Of a stretch of DNA of 64,000 nt, positions 18,354 through 27,623 are shown in pieces (within the stretch, counting starts at the first letter, position 1; each line of letters begins with the position of its first letter). The position numbers and the translations under genes were made by a program. Origin of the DNA: an uncultured Ilyobacter sp. GTDB taxonomy: Bacteria; Fusobacteriota; Fusobacteriia; Fusobacteriales; Fusobacteriaceae. The notes beneath the pieces were generated by a model. It did not search any database. It worked only from the letters and a program-made list of their open reading frames with translations, and was not told the origin of the DNA. The stretch lies in NCBI RefSeq assembly GCF_963668085.1, contig NZ_OY764059.1:434001-498000 (forward strand), read 5' to 3'.

Positions 18354-20960
18354 ATGCTTACAGGTAATGAAATCAGGCAGAGATTCGTAGAATTTTTTAA
18401 AGAGAAAGAACACAAGCACTATGAAAGTGCATCTCTTATCCCTGATGATCCTACACTTCTTCTCACAGTTGCAGGAATGGTTCCTTTTAAACCTTTCTTT
18501 TTGGGTCAGAAGGAGGCACCAAATTCTAGAGTTGTAACTTATCAAAAATGTATAAGAACAAACGACCTTGAGAATGTGGGGAAGACAGCAAGACACCATA
18601 CTTTTTTTGAAATGCTTGGTAACTTTTCTTTTGGAGATTATTTCAAAGAGGAGGCCATAGCCTGGTCTTGGGAGTTTATAACCGAGGTTCTAGGACTTGA
18701 AAAAGATAAGATGTGGATATCGGTGTTTACCACTGATGATGAGGCGGAAAAAATATGGATTGAAAAATGCAATATCCCAAAGGATAGAATAGTAAGACTA
18801 GGAGAAGAGGACAACTGGTGGTCTGCAGGGCCTACAGGTTCTTGCGGACCTTGTTCTGAAATCTATGTGGATATGGGAATAGAGTATGGGGGAGATGAAA
18901 ACTCAAAACCTGGAGATCCTGAGGCAGACGACAGATTTCTAGAAATATGGAACCTGGTATTTACAGAGTGGAACAGAAAGGAAGACGGATCTTTAGAGCC
19001 CCTTCCAAAGAAAAATATAGATACAGGAGCCGGTCTAGAGAGAATAGCCTCGGTGGTACAGAAAAAAGTAAACAACTATGAGACAGATCTCATACTTCCT
19101 ATTATTGAAGAGGCAGGTAGACTGACATCTTCTGAATACGGCAAAACAGAAAAAACTGACTTTTCCCTTAAGGTGATATCAGACCACATAAGAGGAATAA
19201 CTTTCCTTATAAATGACGGAGTACTTCCTTCTAATGAGGGAAGAGGCTATGTGCTAAGAAGAGTCTTAAGAAGAGCAGTGAGACATGGAAGACTCCTTGG
19301 AACATCAGAAAACTTCTTGTATAAACTAGTGGACAAAGTGGTGGAAATAATGAAGGATGCCTACCCTGAAATCCTAGAAAACATGGAGCACATTAAGAAA
19401 ATAATTAAAATCGAAGAGGATAAATTTTCTCATACCCTAGGACAGGGGATGCAGATGGTAAATGACGAGATAGAAAAGGCAAAAAAATCTGGGGAAAATA
19501 AGCTTTCTGGAGATATAACCTTTAAACTTTATGACACCTATGGTTTTCCATATGAGCTGACAGAAGAGATATGTGAGGAAAAAGAGGTGGAAGTTTCTTT
19601 AGAGGAATTCACAGCCAAGATGGAAGAACAGAAAGAAAGAGCCCGTTCTGCAAGAGAAGTAGTGATGGAAAAGGGGCAGGACAGCTTTGTAGAGGAGTTT
19701 TATGACAAGTACGGGAAAACTGTATTTGAGGGATATGAAAAACTTCAAAATAAAAGCATAGTCTATCATGTAGAAAAACTAGATGAGAATAAGGTAGTGC
19801 TTATCTTCAACAAGACTCCTTTTTATGCTGAATCTGGGGGACAGGCTTCTGACCACGGAACTGTAACTGCTGAAGGACTAAAGGGAAAAATAATAGATGT
19901 GCAAAAGCAAAAAGAGATATTTATGCACACAGTAGTTGTAGAGGAGGGGATGGATCTTCTGAAAAAAGGCCTAGAGGTAAGCCTCGCAGTGGATGATGAG
20001 AGAAGAAGAGATATAATGAGAAACCATACGGCGACTCACCTCTTGCACAAGGCACTAAAAGATGTGTTAGGAACTCATGTACAGCAGGCAGGATCCCTTG
20101 TAGACGCAGACAGACTGAGATTTGACTTTAACCACTATGAGGCTGTGACAAGAGACCAGCTAGAAGAAGTGGAAAAAATAGTAAACAGAGAGATATTTAA
20201 GAATACCTCTCTTAAGGTACAGCATATGACTCTAGATGAGGCCAAAGAAAGCGGTTCTACTGCCTTATTTGGGGATAAATACGGAGACTTGGTAAGGGTG
20301 GTAAATGTACCTGGATACTCTTCTGAACTCTGTGGAGGGATACACGTAGACAGAACTGGAGAGATAGGTCTCTTTAATATCTTGACTGAAACAGGTGTAG
20401 CAGCAGGGACCAGAAGAATAGAGGCTACTACAGGTGTGGCGAGCTATAAGAGTGTAAACCAGATGGAAAGGCTGATACTCAATGTATCTGATGCCTTAAA
20501 GACTGACCCAAAACATCTTGAAGAAAAGGTGGAGAAAACTATAGAGGCATTTAGGGAGACTACTAAAGAATTAGAGGCTTTGAAATCTAAGCTGGCCTCA
20601 TATGAAGCTAACTCACTCTTTGACAATATAGAGGAGATAAATAATGTCAAAGTTCTCGTTAAGGCCTTCAAGGGAAAGGAAGCAGGCTCACTGAGAGAGA
20701 TAGTTGATAAGGCCAAGGATAAGCTAGGAAGCTGTATTGTAGTTCTTGGAACTGACAATGAAAAGGCAGTTTTTGCTGTAGGTGTAACAAAGGATCTCAT
20801 GTCTAAGGTAAAGGCCGGAGACCTTGTAAAGGAGATAGCAAAAATAGCAGGTGGAAACGGCGGGGGAAGACCTGACTTTGCCCAGGCTGGTGGAAAAGAC
20901 GGGAATAAAGTTCCTGAAGCCCTAGAACACGCAAGAAAAATACTAACTGAAAAACTTTAA
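18354..20960 (+). CDS. alaS: Alanine-tRNA ligase
   Basis: 868-residue class II synthetase. N-terminal motifs are GNEIRQRFVEFFKEKEHKHY, PTLLLTVAGMVPFKP and KCIRTNDLENVGKTARHHTF. The editing domain has the zinc-binding HTATHLLHKAL, with SELCGGIHVDRTGEIG further on. The C-terminal DHHA1 domain ends in GGNGGGRPDFAQAGG. ATG at 18354 follows GGAGG, and the frame upstream (TTG at 18336) runs through that ribosome binding site, so the upstream start is rejected. A 70-base gap after lptB may hold a separate promoter. No T-box was seen. Confidence 0.98.
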   Translation: MLTGNEIRQRFVEFFKEKEHKHYESASLIPDDPTLLLTVAGMVPFKPFFLGQKEAPNSRVVTYQKCIRTNDLENVGKTARHHTFFEMLGNFSFGDYFKEEAIAWSWEFITEVLGLEKDKMWISVFTTDDEAEKIWIEKCNIPKDRIVRLGEEDNWWSAGPTGSCGPCSEIYVDMGIEYGGDENSKPGDPEADDRFLEIWNLVFTEWNRKEDGSLEPLPKKNIDTGAGLERIASVVQKKVNNYETDLILPIIEEAGRLTSSEYGKTEKTDFSLKVISDHIRGITFLINDGVLPSNEGRGYVLRRVLRRAVRHGRLLGTSENFLYKLVDKVVEIMKDAYPEILENMEHIKKIIKIEEDKFSHTLGQGMQMVNDEIEKAKKSGENKLSGDITFKLYDTYGFPYELTEEICEEKEVEVSLEEFTAKMEEQKERARSAREVVMEKGQDSFVEEFYDKYGKTVFEGYEKLQNKSIVYHVEKLDENKVVLIFNKTPFYAESGGQASDHGTVTAEGLKGKIIDVQKQKEIFMHTVVVEEGMDLLKKGLEVSLAVDDERRRDIMRNHTATHLLHKALKDVLGTHVQQAGSLVDADRLRFDFNHYEAVTRDQLEEVEKIVNREIFKNTSLKVQHMTLDEAKESGSTALFGDKYGDLVRVVNVPGYSSELCGGIHVDRTGEIGLFNILTETGVAAGTRRIEATTGVASYKSVNQMERLILNVSDALKTDPKHLEEKVEKTIEAFRETTKELEALKSKLASYEANSLFDNIEEINNVKVLVKAFKGKEAGSLREIVDKAKDKLGSCIVVLGTDNEKAVFAVGVTKDLMSKVKAGDLVKEIAKIAGGNGGGRPDFAQAGGKDGNKVPEALEHARKILTEKL

Positions 20961-20967
20961 CTATTTT

Positions 20968-20983
20968 GACGGGGAAACCCGTC
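20968..20983 (+). other. GNRA-capped hairpin after alaS
   Basis: GACGGG-GAAA-CCCGTC forms a 6-bp stem with a GAAA tetraloop, seven bases after the alaS stop. The T run after it is imperfect, so it may be a weak terminator or a transcript-stabilising hairpin. Confidence 0.55.
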
Positions 20984-21021
20984 TCTTGGTTTTATATAGT
21001 GATGTAAAAGAGAGGTATAAA

Positions 21022-21441
21022 ATGTTTAAAAAATATCTTGCCCTTGATGTAGGCGATGTAAGGATAGGAGTGGCTAGATCTGACGCTATGGGAATGTTTG
21101 CCCATCCCTTAGAGGTCATAGACCGAACGAAAACAAAGGCCGTAAAAAGGGTACAGGAACTGTGCAGGCAGGAAAATACCAAGAGTATAGTGGTAGGAAT
21201 CCCAAAAAGCCTAGACGGTCAGGAGAAAAGACAGGCTGAAAAGGTAAGGGAGTTTATAGAAAAGCTAAATTCGAGTATAGAGGGGCTTGAGATAATAGAA
21301 ATAGACGAGAGACTCTCTACAATTTCTGCAGAAAGAATGCTCAATGAAACAACTAACAAAGATGCCAGGGGAAAAAGAAAAGTAGTGGACAAGATAGCAG
21401 CGGCCATAATACTTCAGACATACCTTGACATGAAAAAATAG
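21022..21441 (+). CDS. ruvX: RuvX/YqgF family protein (putative Holliday junction resolvase / pre-16S rRNA nuclease)
   Basis: 139-residue RNase H-fold nuclease. Motifs are ALDVGDVRIGVARSD at the N-terminus, IVVGIPKSLDGQ, and EIDERLSTISAERML followed by the C-terminal Asp/Lys-rich KVVDKIAAAIILQTYL. Family members process the 5' end of 16S rRNA precursor and were earlier proposed as junction resolvases. ATG at 21022 is chosen for the AGAGG site just upstream and the standard N-terminus; an in-frame upstream start at 20986 would include the post-alaS spacer. Confidence 0.94.
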   Translation: MFKKYLALDVGDVRIGVARSDAMGMFAHPLEVIDRTKTKAVKRVQELCRQENTKSIVVGIPKSLDGQEKRQAEKVREFIEKLNSSIEGLEIIEIDERLSTISAERMLNETTNKDARGKRKVVDKIAAAIILQTYLDMKK

Positions 21442-21456
21442 AAAGTAGGAGGACAT

Positions 21457-22677
21457 ATGAGAAAGGGAACGATTGTTAAACTGCTCTTTATACTGGCAAT
21501 TCTCATTGGAGCAGGATGGTTGAGTTTTGTAAAGCCCACTAGGCTAGGTCTAGACCTAAAAGGCGGAGTATATGTAGTACTAGAGGCGATACCTGAAGGA
21601 GATCAGGTGGTAGATGATGAGGCTATGACAAGGCTTATAGAGGTACTAGACAGAAGAATAAACGGTCTAGGGGTTGCAGAATCTGTAGTCCAAAGAGCTG
21701 GGGAAAAAAGGGTAATAGTGGAACTTCCTGGAATAACCAACAGTGAAGAGGCTGTGGATTTGATAGGTAAAACAGCACTTTTGGAGTTTAAAATAGTGCA
21801 AGAAGACGGTTCCTTAGGGGAAACCCTTCTTACAGGGGGATCCCTTAAAAAGGCGGCAGTATCCTATGACAAGCTTGGAAGAGCGGAAATTCAGTTTGAA
21901 ATGAATCAAGAGGGTGCGGTGAAATTTGCCGAAATAACAAGAAATAATATAGGGAAAAAACTTGCGGTGACTCTAGATGGTGAAATACAGACAGCACCTA
22001 CTATAAATACAGAGATACCAAGTGGAAATGGTGTAATAACTGGAAGCTACACTGTAGAGGAAGCAAAGGCTATGGCCACTCTTTTGAATGCCGGAGCACT
22101 TCCTGTAAGAGCTGAGATACTAGAGACAAGATCAGTAGGAGCATCTCTAGGAGATGAATCTATAGCCAAGAGTACAATGGCTGCAAAGGTTGCAGTGGCA
22201 TTAATAGGAATATTTATGGTGATATTCTACAGACTTCCTGGGCTTGTTGCAAATCTAGCTCTTGTGGTTTTCGGGATTATAGCATTTGGTACTCTTAATT
22301 TCCTAGATGCAACTCTTACACTTCCTGGAATAGCAGGACTTATACTTTCTGCAGGAATGGCAGTGGATGCCAATGTTATTATTTTCGAGAGGATAAAAGA
22401 GGAGCTTTCATTTGGAAATACTATACTTTCCTCTATAGATGCCGGATTTAAAAAGGCCTTTGGAGCGATATTTGACTCTAATATAACAACTCTTATAATA
22501 ACAATGATATTATTCACTTTAGGAACAGGACCTGTAAAAGGTTTTGCAATAACTCTGACAATAGGAATACTGGCTTCTATGTTTACAGCTATAACAATAA
22601 CCAAGATACTATTAAAAGGTTTCGTAGGTATATTTAAAATAAAAAGGCCTGAATTATTCGGGGTTAGGGGGAACTAA
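21457..22677 (+). CDS. secD: Protein translocase subunit SecD
   Basis: 406 residues, inner-membrane component that uses the proton-motive force to aid late steps of Sec export. An N-terminal helix is followed by RLGLDLKGGVYVVLEA, a large extracytoplasmic P1 region (about residues 45-235) with IGKTALLEFKIV, and a C-terminal block of five helices with GLILSAGMAVDANVIIFERIKEEL. It is at the shorter end of SecD lengths. TAGGAGG precedes ATG 21457. secF begins two bases after the stop. Confidence 0.97.
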   Translation: MRKGTIVKLLFILAILIGAGWLSFVKPTRLGLDLKGGVYVVLEAIPEGDQVVDDEAMTRLIEVLDRRINGLGVAESVVQRAGEKRVIVELPGITNSEEAVDLIGKTALLEFKIVQEDGSLGETLLTGGSLKKAAVSYDKLGRAEIQFEMNQEGAVKFAEITRNNIGKKLAVTLDGEIQTAPTINTEIPSGNGVITGSYTVEEAKAMATLLNAGALPVRAEILETRSVGASLGDESIAKSTMAAKVAVALIGIFMVIFYRLPGLVANLALVVFGIIAFGTLNFLDATLTLPGIAGLILSAGMAVDANVIIFERIKEELSFGNTILSSIDAGFKKAFGAIFDSNITTLIITMILFTLGTGPVKGFAITLTIGILASMFTAITITKILLKGFVGIFKIKRPELFGVRGN

Positions 22678-22679
22678 TA

Positions 22680-23570
22680 GTGAAAATAGATATTGTAAAT
22701 CATACTACCAAGTGGCTCGGTGTATCGGCCTTTGTTGTAATATTTGCCATTGCTGGACTTTTGTTTAAAGGCTTAAACTTCGGAATAGATTTCTCAGGCG
22801 GAAACCTTTATCAGTTTAAATTTGAAAAAAATATAACACTGGGAGAGGTAAATAGTTTTTTTGACGAGGTATCTAAAGATTTTCCTCAGTTAGACGGGAA
22901 AAGCAGAAAGGTACAGGTTTCAGGGGAGAATACAGTAATACTAAGAACATCTGAAATGGATGAAGGTCAAAAGAATGAATTTTTAGACAAGGTTGAAAAT
23001 TTAGGAGCATATGATCTTCAGAAAGCTGATAAAGTAGGGGCGACTATAGGGGAAGAACTGAAAACCTCGGCTTTTTACGCCTTGATCTTAGGTTGTATAC
23101 TTATAGTTTTATACATCACCATAAGATTTGAATTTAAGTTTGCCATGGCTGCGGTAATAGCCCTGTTTCATGATGTGATTATCTCTGTAGGGGGAATAGC
23201 CCTTCTTGGTTATGAGATAAACACTCCCTTTATAGCGGCTGTTCTGACGATACTTGGGTATTCTATAAATGATACTATAGTTGTATTTGACAGAATAAGA
23301 GAGACACTTAAAAGAAAGAACTCTCCAGAATTAGGAGATGCTATAAATATCAGTATAAATCAGGTTATGACGAGATCGATAAATACATCTCTTACCACCT
23401 TTCTTGCAGTAATAGCTATATTAGTTTTCGGAGGAGAGAGTCTGAAGACTTTTATAACAACTCTGCTTATAGGGGTAGTTGCAGGAACTTATTCATCGAT
23501 CTTTGTAGCCAGTCCTTTGGTATATCTACTAGAAAAAAACAAAGATAAAGAAGCTATACTAGAAAAGTAA
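22680..23570 (+). CDS. secF: Protein translocase subunit SecF
   Basis: 296 residues with GTG start. Family motifs are LNFGIDFSGGNLYQFKF after the first helix, and AVLTILGYSINDTIVVFDRIRE and RSINTSLTTFLAVIAIL in the C-terminal membrane block. It acts with SecD as a heterodimer on SecYEG. The two-base spacing to secD implies coupled translation. A long hairpin follows the stop. Confidence 0.97.
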   Translation: MKIDIVNHTTKWLGVSAFVVIFAIAGLLFKGLNFGIDFSGGNLYQFKFEKNITLGEVNSFFDEVSKDFPQLDGKSRKVQVSGENTVILRTSEMDEGQKNEFLDKVENLGAYDLQKADKVGATIGEELKTSAFYALILGCILIVLYITIRFEFKFAMAAVIALFHDVIISVGGIALLGYEINTPFIAAVLTILGYSINDTIVVFDRIRETLKRKNSPELGDAINISINQVMTRSINTSLTTFLAVIAILVFGGESLKTFITTLLIGVVAGTYSSIFVASPLVYLLEKNKDKEAILEK

Positions 23571-23572
23571 AG

Positions 23573-23607
23573 ATTAGGCCTTCCTGACTAGATCAGGAAG
23601 GCTTAAT
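23573..23607 (+). terminator. Hairpin terminator after secDF
   Basis: ATTAGGCCTTCCTGA (23573-23587) pairs with TCAGGAAGGCTTAAT (23593-23607) around a 5-base loop. The tail is A/T-rich but without a clean T run. Confidence 0.75.
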
Positions 23608-23671
23608 ATAAAAATATTTCTTAAGAATATTAAGGAGTATTTTTGTATTAACACAAAGAGGAGTGAGGTTT

Positions 23672-24805
23672 TTGAGGGCTTGGGCAGATATAAATCTTGA
23701 TAATTTAATATATAATCTAAATATAATAAAAGAGTTTGCCGGATCTAAAAAGATCATGGGTGTAATAAAGGCAGACGGATATGGTATGGGGGCAGTGGAA
23801 TGTGCTAGGATACTGTCGGAAAATGGAGTGGAAAACTTCGGAGTGGCGTGTTATGAGGAAGGATATGAACTTTACAAGGCAGGTATAGAGGGTGAGATTT
23901 TGCTTTTAGGTGCAACTCCCTTTGAAAATCTGGCAGATGCCATAAAATGCGGGTTTCAGATTACGATAAGTTCATTTGAGCAGATAGATTTTTTACGTAA
24001 AAACAAGCTGCATCCTGAGGTGCATATAAAGGTGGATACAGGAATGGGAAGGCTTGGGTTTTCTCATGAAGAGGCTATAGAGGCTATAAAAATCATAAGA
24101 GATGAAAAAATTGCAGATATAGTGGGAGTTTATTCTCATTTATCTGTGGCAGACATGCCTGAAAAAGATGATTTTACACTAGAACAAATTGAAAAATTTA
24201 AAGTTTTTGAAAAAATGGAGTCTATCAAATACAAACATATACTAAACAGCTCGGGCCTCTTGAGGTTTGCTGATGCTACAGAGAGCAACTTGGTCAGGGT
24301 TGGAATAATCCTTCACGGGGTAGTTCCCTTTGAAAGTGATATTCAGAAGAAATTTAAGCCGGTATTTTCATTTAAAACAAGAATAGTTTTCTTGAAAAAA
24401 GTAGTAGAAAAAACCTATGTGTCATACGGAAATACTGAAACAGCAGAACCAGGAGACCTCATTGCAACTATGTCAGTGGGATATGCCGACGGATTTGTGA
24501 GAGAATTTTCAAATGGAGGCATTGTAGAGATAGACGGTGTGGGATGCAGGGTAATAGGAAAAATATGTATGGATATGACCATGATAAAAATACCTGATGA
24601 ACTCAAATACAAGGTGAAGGTAGGGACAGAGGTAACAATAATAGGAAAAGATATACTGAAAAAAGCAGAATGTATAGGGACTATACCATATGAGATAATG
24701 ATAGGACTGGGGAGAAGAGTCGCCAGATTTTATATAAAAAACGGTAAGGTTTTAAAATTAAAATCTCTACAGGAGAGTGAAGCCAAAGAGTTTCAGAAAG
24801 GATAA
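23672..24805 (+). CDS. alr: Alanine racemase
   Basis: 377-residue PLP enzyme interconverting L- and D-alanine for peptidoglycan. K33 in VIKADGYGMGA is the PLP-binding lysine. The segment MSVGYADGF near residue 270 supplies the second catalytic Tyr, and ICMDMTMI follows. TTG at 23672 is preferred over GTG 23663 because AGAGGAG (23657-23663) would overlap the GTG, and the protein then starts with the standard (M)RAWADINLDNL. It opens a run that includes the RlmI-like gene 4 bases downstream. Confidence 0.96.
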   Translation: MRAWADINLDNLIYNLNIIKEFAGSKKIMGVIKADGYGMGAVECARILSENGVENFGVACYEEGYELYKAGIEGEILLLGATPFENLADAIKCGFQITISSFEQIDFLRKNKLHPEVHIKVDTGMGRLGFSHEEAIEAIKIIRDEKIADIVGVYSHLSVADMPEKDDFTLEQIEKFKVFEKMESIKYKHILNSSGLLRFADATESNLVRVGIILHGVVPFESDIQKKFKPVFSFKTRIVFLKKVVEKTYVSYGNTETAEPGDLIATMSVGYADGFVREFSNGGIVEIDGVGCRVIGKICMDMTMIKIPDELKYKVKVGTEVTIIGKDILKKAECIGTIPYEIMIGLGRRVARFYIKNGKVLKLKSLQESEAKEFQKG

Positions 24806-24809
24806 ATTG

Positions 24810-25991
24810 ATGACAAGAGTAATATTGAAAAACGGAAAAGAGAAAAAGATAAGGAATTTTTATCCCAATGTTTTTAAGGATGAGATACAGAGTATGATGG
24901 GAGAGGCTAAAACAGGGGATATAGTAGATGTGTGCAAGGGAGACCTAACCTTTGTAGGAAGAGGCTATGTGACAGAGGGGACATCTGCCTTTGTGAGGGT
25001 TCTGACTACCAAGGAGGAGCCTGTAGATAAGAAGTTTATCCTGAACAAGATAAAAAAAGCCTATGACAAGAGAAAACACCTAGAAGAGGAAACCAACTGT
25101 ACTAGAATATTTTTCTCAGAGGGAGACGGACTTCCGGGACTTATTATAGATAAATTTGACAAGTATCTTTCTATACAGTTTAGAAACTCTGGAATTGAAA
25201 AATTCAGACAAGAGATAATAAATGCAGTGAAAAAAGTGGTAAAGCCAAAGGGAATCTATGAAAGAAGTGATGTAGAGAACAGAACTCATGAGGGGGTAGA
25301 GCAAAAAACCGGTGTAATTTTCGGGGATATCCCAGAGAGAACCATAATGGAAGACAACGGCCTGAAATATGTGATAGATATAATAGACGGTCAAAAGACA
25401 GGATTTTTTCTGGATCAGAGAGATTCGAGAAAATTCATAAGACCTTACCTCAGCCAAAATACAAGGTTTTTAGATGTATTCTCTAGCAGCGGAGGTTTCT
25501 CAGTGGCGGCTCTTAAAGAGGGGTGTAAAAAGGTGGTGGCCATAGATAAAAATGCCCACGCCCTTAAACTCTGTCATGAAAACTATGAACTTAACGAGTT
25601 TGACGGGGACTTTGAAACTGTAGAGGGAGATGCCTTTATGCTACTTAAGATAATGGCAGAAAGGGGAGACAAGTATGATGTCATAACCCTAGATCCACCT
25701 TCCCTTATAAAAAAGAAAATTGATGTGAGAAGAGGAAGGGACTTTTTTTACGATCTCTGTGATCAGAGTTTTAAGATGCTAGAGAATGACGGAATACTGG
25801 GGATAATAACGTGTGCATATCATATATCTCTGCAGGATCTTATAGAGGTGACGAGAATGGCAGCTTCAAATAACGGGAAAAGGCTACAGGTAATGGGTAT
25901 AAACTATCAGCCTGAAGATCATCCGTGGATTTTGCACGTTCCGGAAACTTTATATTTGAAAGCTTTGTGGGTAAGGGTTCTAGAGGATTAA
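24810..25991 (+). CDS. Class I SAM-dependent rRNA methyltransferase (RlmI-like)
   Basis: 393 residues. An N-terminal PUA-like domain (MTRVILKNGKEKKIRN..PNVFKDEI) is followed by the methyltransferase domain with GQKTGFFLDQRDSR, FLDVFSSSGGFSVAAL (SAM motif I) and VITLDPPSL (motif IV). This matches the RlmI/RlmK group that makes m5C in 23S rRNA. ATG at 24810 is chosen because it avoids overlap with alr and gives the canonical N-terminus. Exact target nucleotide is inferred from the family. Confidence 0.92.
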   Translation: MTRVILKNGKEKKIRNFYPNVFKDEIQSMMGEAKTGDIVDVCKGDLTFVGRGYVTEGTSAFVRVLTTKEEPVDKKFILNKIKKAYDKRKHLEEETNCTRIFFSEGDGLPGLIIDKFDKYLSIQFRNSGIEKFRQEIINAVKKVVKPKGIYERSDVENRTHEGVEQKTGVIFGDIPERTIMEDNGLKYVIDIIDGQKTGFFLDQRDSRKFIRPYLSQNTRFLDVFSSSGGFSVAALKEGCKKVVAIDKNAHALKLCHENYELNEFDGDFETVEGDAFMLLKIMAERGDKYDVITLDPPSLIKKKIDVRRGRDFFYDLCDQSFKMLENDGILGIITCAYHISLQDLIEVTRMAASNNGKRLQVMGINYQPEDHPWILHVPETLYLKALWVRVLED

Positions 25992-26006
25992 CAGGGAGTG
26001 GTCAGT

Positions 26007-26546
26007 ATGTATCTAGATATTTTGATAGCGGTAATACTTCTAATGACAGTTATAAAAGGGTATCTAAATGGGTTTTTTATAGAGGTTCTTTCTTTTTTCG
26101 GAATGATAATAAATCTTATTTTTACTAAGAACCTAACCCCTATACTCATACTAAATTTTTCAATCAAGCCTGAAAACCCATTTTACTCAGGGGTCTACGC
26201 CATCCTTTTCCTCGGAATATACACCGTCATGGGGATGTTTATAATGTTTATAAAAAAGGCCCTGAAAAAAGCCTTTAAGGGGAAATTAAACACCATGGCA
26301 GGCAGCATTTTAGGTCTGTTCAAAGGACTGCTAATAGCCTTTGTAATTATGGTATTTTATTCTCTTTTGAGTATGAATTTGGATTTTATCAAAAAATACG
26401 GGGAAGAGAGCTACAGCCAGAAGGTCTTTATATCATCCCTTCCTGTTTTAAGAGAGTATTTTCCTGACGAGTATGGTGAAAGGCTGCAAAACATGGCACA
26501 CAGAGAAAAAGTAGAAGAGTATCTGAAAAATATATTGAAGGAGTAA
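26007..26546 (+). CDS. CvpA family membrane protein
   Basis: 179 residues with four predicted membrane helices. The N-terminal LDILIAVILLMTVIKGYLNG is the typical CvpA opening, and the KGKLNTMAGSILGLFKGLL stretch precedes the fourth helix. The C-terminus is cytoplasmic and charged. CvpA proteins contribute to envelope homeostasis by mechanisms that are not well defined. ATG at 26007 is preferred over GTG 25998 because AGGGAG lies just before the ATG and overlaps the GTG. The next gene starts 3 bases after the stop. Confidence 0.88.
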   Translation: MYLDILIAVILLMTVIKGYLNGFFIEVLSFFGMIINLIFTKNLTPILILNFSIKPENPFYSGVYAILFLGIYTVMGMFIMFIKKALKKAFKGKLNTMAGSILGLFKGLLIAFVIMVFYSLLSMNLDFIKKYGEESYSQKVFISSLPVLREYFPDEYGERLQNMAHREKVEEYLKNILKE

Positions 26547-26549
26547 TAG

Positions 26550-27623
26550 ATGAAAATAATACATAGGTATATATTGAAGGAGATGAGAATGCCGATAATT
26601 TTTGGCATAAGTCTCTTTACCTTTATTTTTTTGATAGATATTATGGTACAGATGATGGAAAATATCATAGTAAAGGGTGTATCTCTCTTGGATGTAGTGA
26701 GAATTCTTTCTTTTTATCTTCCCCCTATACTCTCCCAGACTATACCAATGGGATTTTTCCTAGGGGTCATGATAACTTACTCTAAGCTCACCAGCACCAG
26801 CGAAAGCACTGCTATGAACTCTATGGGAATGAGTTTAAACAGCATAATAAAGCCTACTTTTATGCTGGCCATAGGAATAACAGCCTTTGTCTTTTTTCTC
26901 CAAGAGTCTATAATACCAAACTCCTTTATAAAACTTCAGCAGCTCACTCTGAAAATAGCCTACGAGAAACCGGCATTTCAGCTGAAAGAGAATATGTATA
27001 TAGATGAGGTGGATGATTACAGCTTTTATATAGATAAGGTGGGAGGCGACGGGTCTGCCGAGAATATCATTATCTTCAAAAAGGAAAAAGACAACCCATT
27101 TCCCACAGTCTTGACGGCAAAAAAAGCACTGTGGAAAGATGCGGCTATGATCCTAGAAGACGCTGAATTTTACAACTTAAACCCTGACGGAAGTGAAAAA
27201 CTCCGAGGGGAATTCTCCAGACAGAAGATACCCATCGATTCTTTTTTTGAAAATGTAAAGATGAAGGTAAGTGAGATAGAGACCATGTCAGTGAGACAGC
27301 TCTTGAAGGAGATAAAGGGTAAAGGTGAAGAAGAGAAGCTGCCTTATATCGTAGAGATGAACAAAAAATTGGCTATTCCTCTTTCTGGGATTATGCTCGG
27401 GGTATTAGGTGTTTTATTTTCAATAGGGCATCACAGAAGCGGAAAGGGTGTCAGCTACGGAATAAGTCTCGGGGTGATCTTCCTTTATATAGCCTCTTTG
27501 AATATAGGAGTGGTCATGGCAAACCGAGGGAAGATATCTCCCTTTATAGGGATATGGACACCGAACTTTGTGCTGCTGCTACTGACACTGTATATGTACC
27601 TTGTAAAAAAGAGGAGAGGATAG
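26550..27623 (+). CDS. LptF/LptG family permease (first of two)
   Basis: 357 residues of the YjgP/YjgQ family. Three membrane helices lie in the N-terminal part (about residues 12-120), a periplasmic beta-jelly-roll domain spans about 130-265, and three helices are at the C-terminus. N-terminal MKIIHRYILKEMRMPI and LPPILSQTIPMGFFLGV are typical. It forms the membrane half of the LPS exporter with its paralogue and LptB (17558-18283). Which of the two is LptF and which LptG cannot be settled by eye. Confidence 0.92.
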   Translation: MKIIHRYILKEMRMPIIFGISLFTFIFLIDIMVQMMENIIVKGVSLLDVVRILSFYLPPILSQTIPMGFFLGVMITYSKLTSTSESTAMNSMGMSLNSIIKPTFMLAIGITAFVFFLQESIIPNSFIKLQQLTLKIAYEKPAFQLKENMYIDEVDDYSFYIDKVGGDGSAENIIIFKKEKDNPFPTVLTAKKALWKDAAMILEDAEFYNLNPDGSEKLRGEFSRQKIPIDSFFENVKMKVSEIETMSVRQLLKEIKGKGEEEKLPYIVEMNKKLAIPLSGIMLGVLGVLFSIGHHRSGKGVSYGISLGVIFLYIASLNIGVVMANRGKISPFIGIWTPNFVLLLLTLYMYLVKKRRG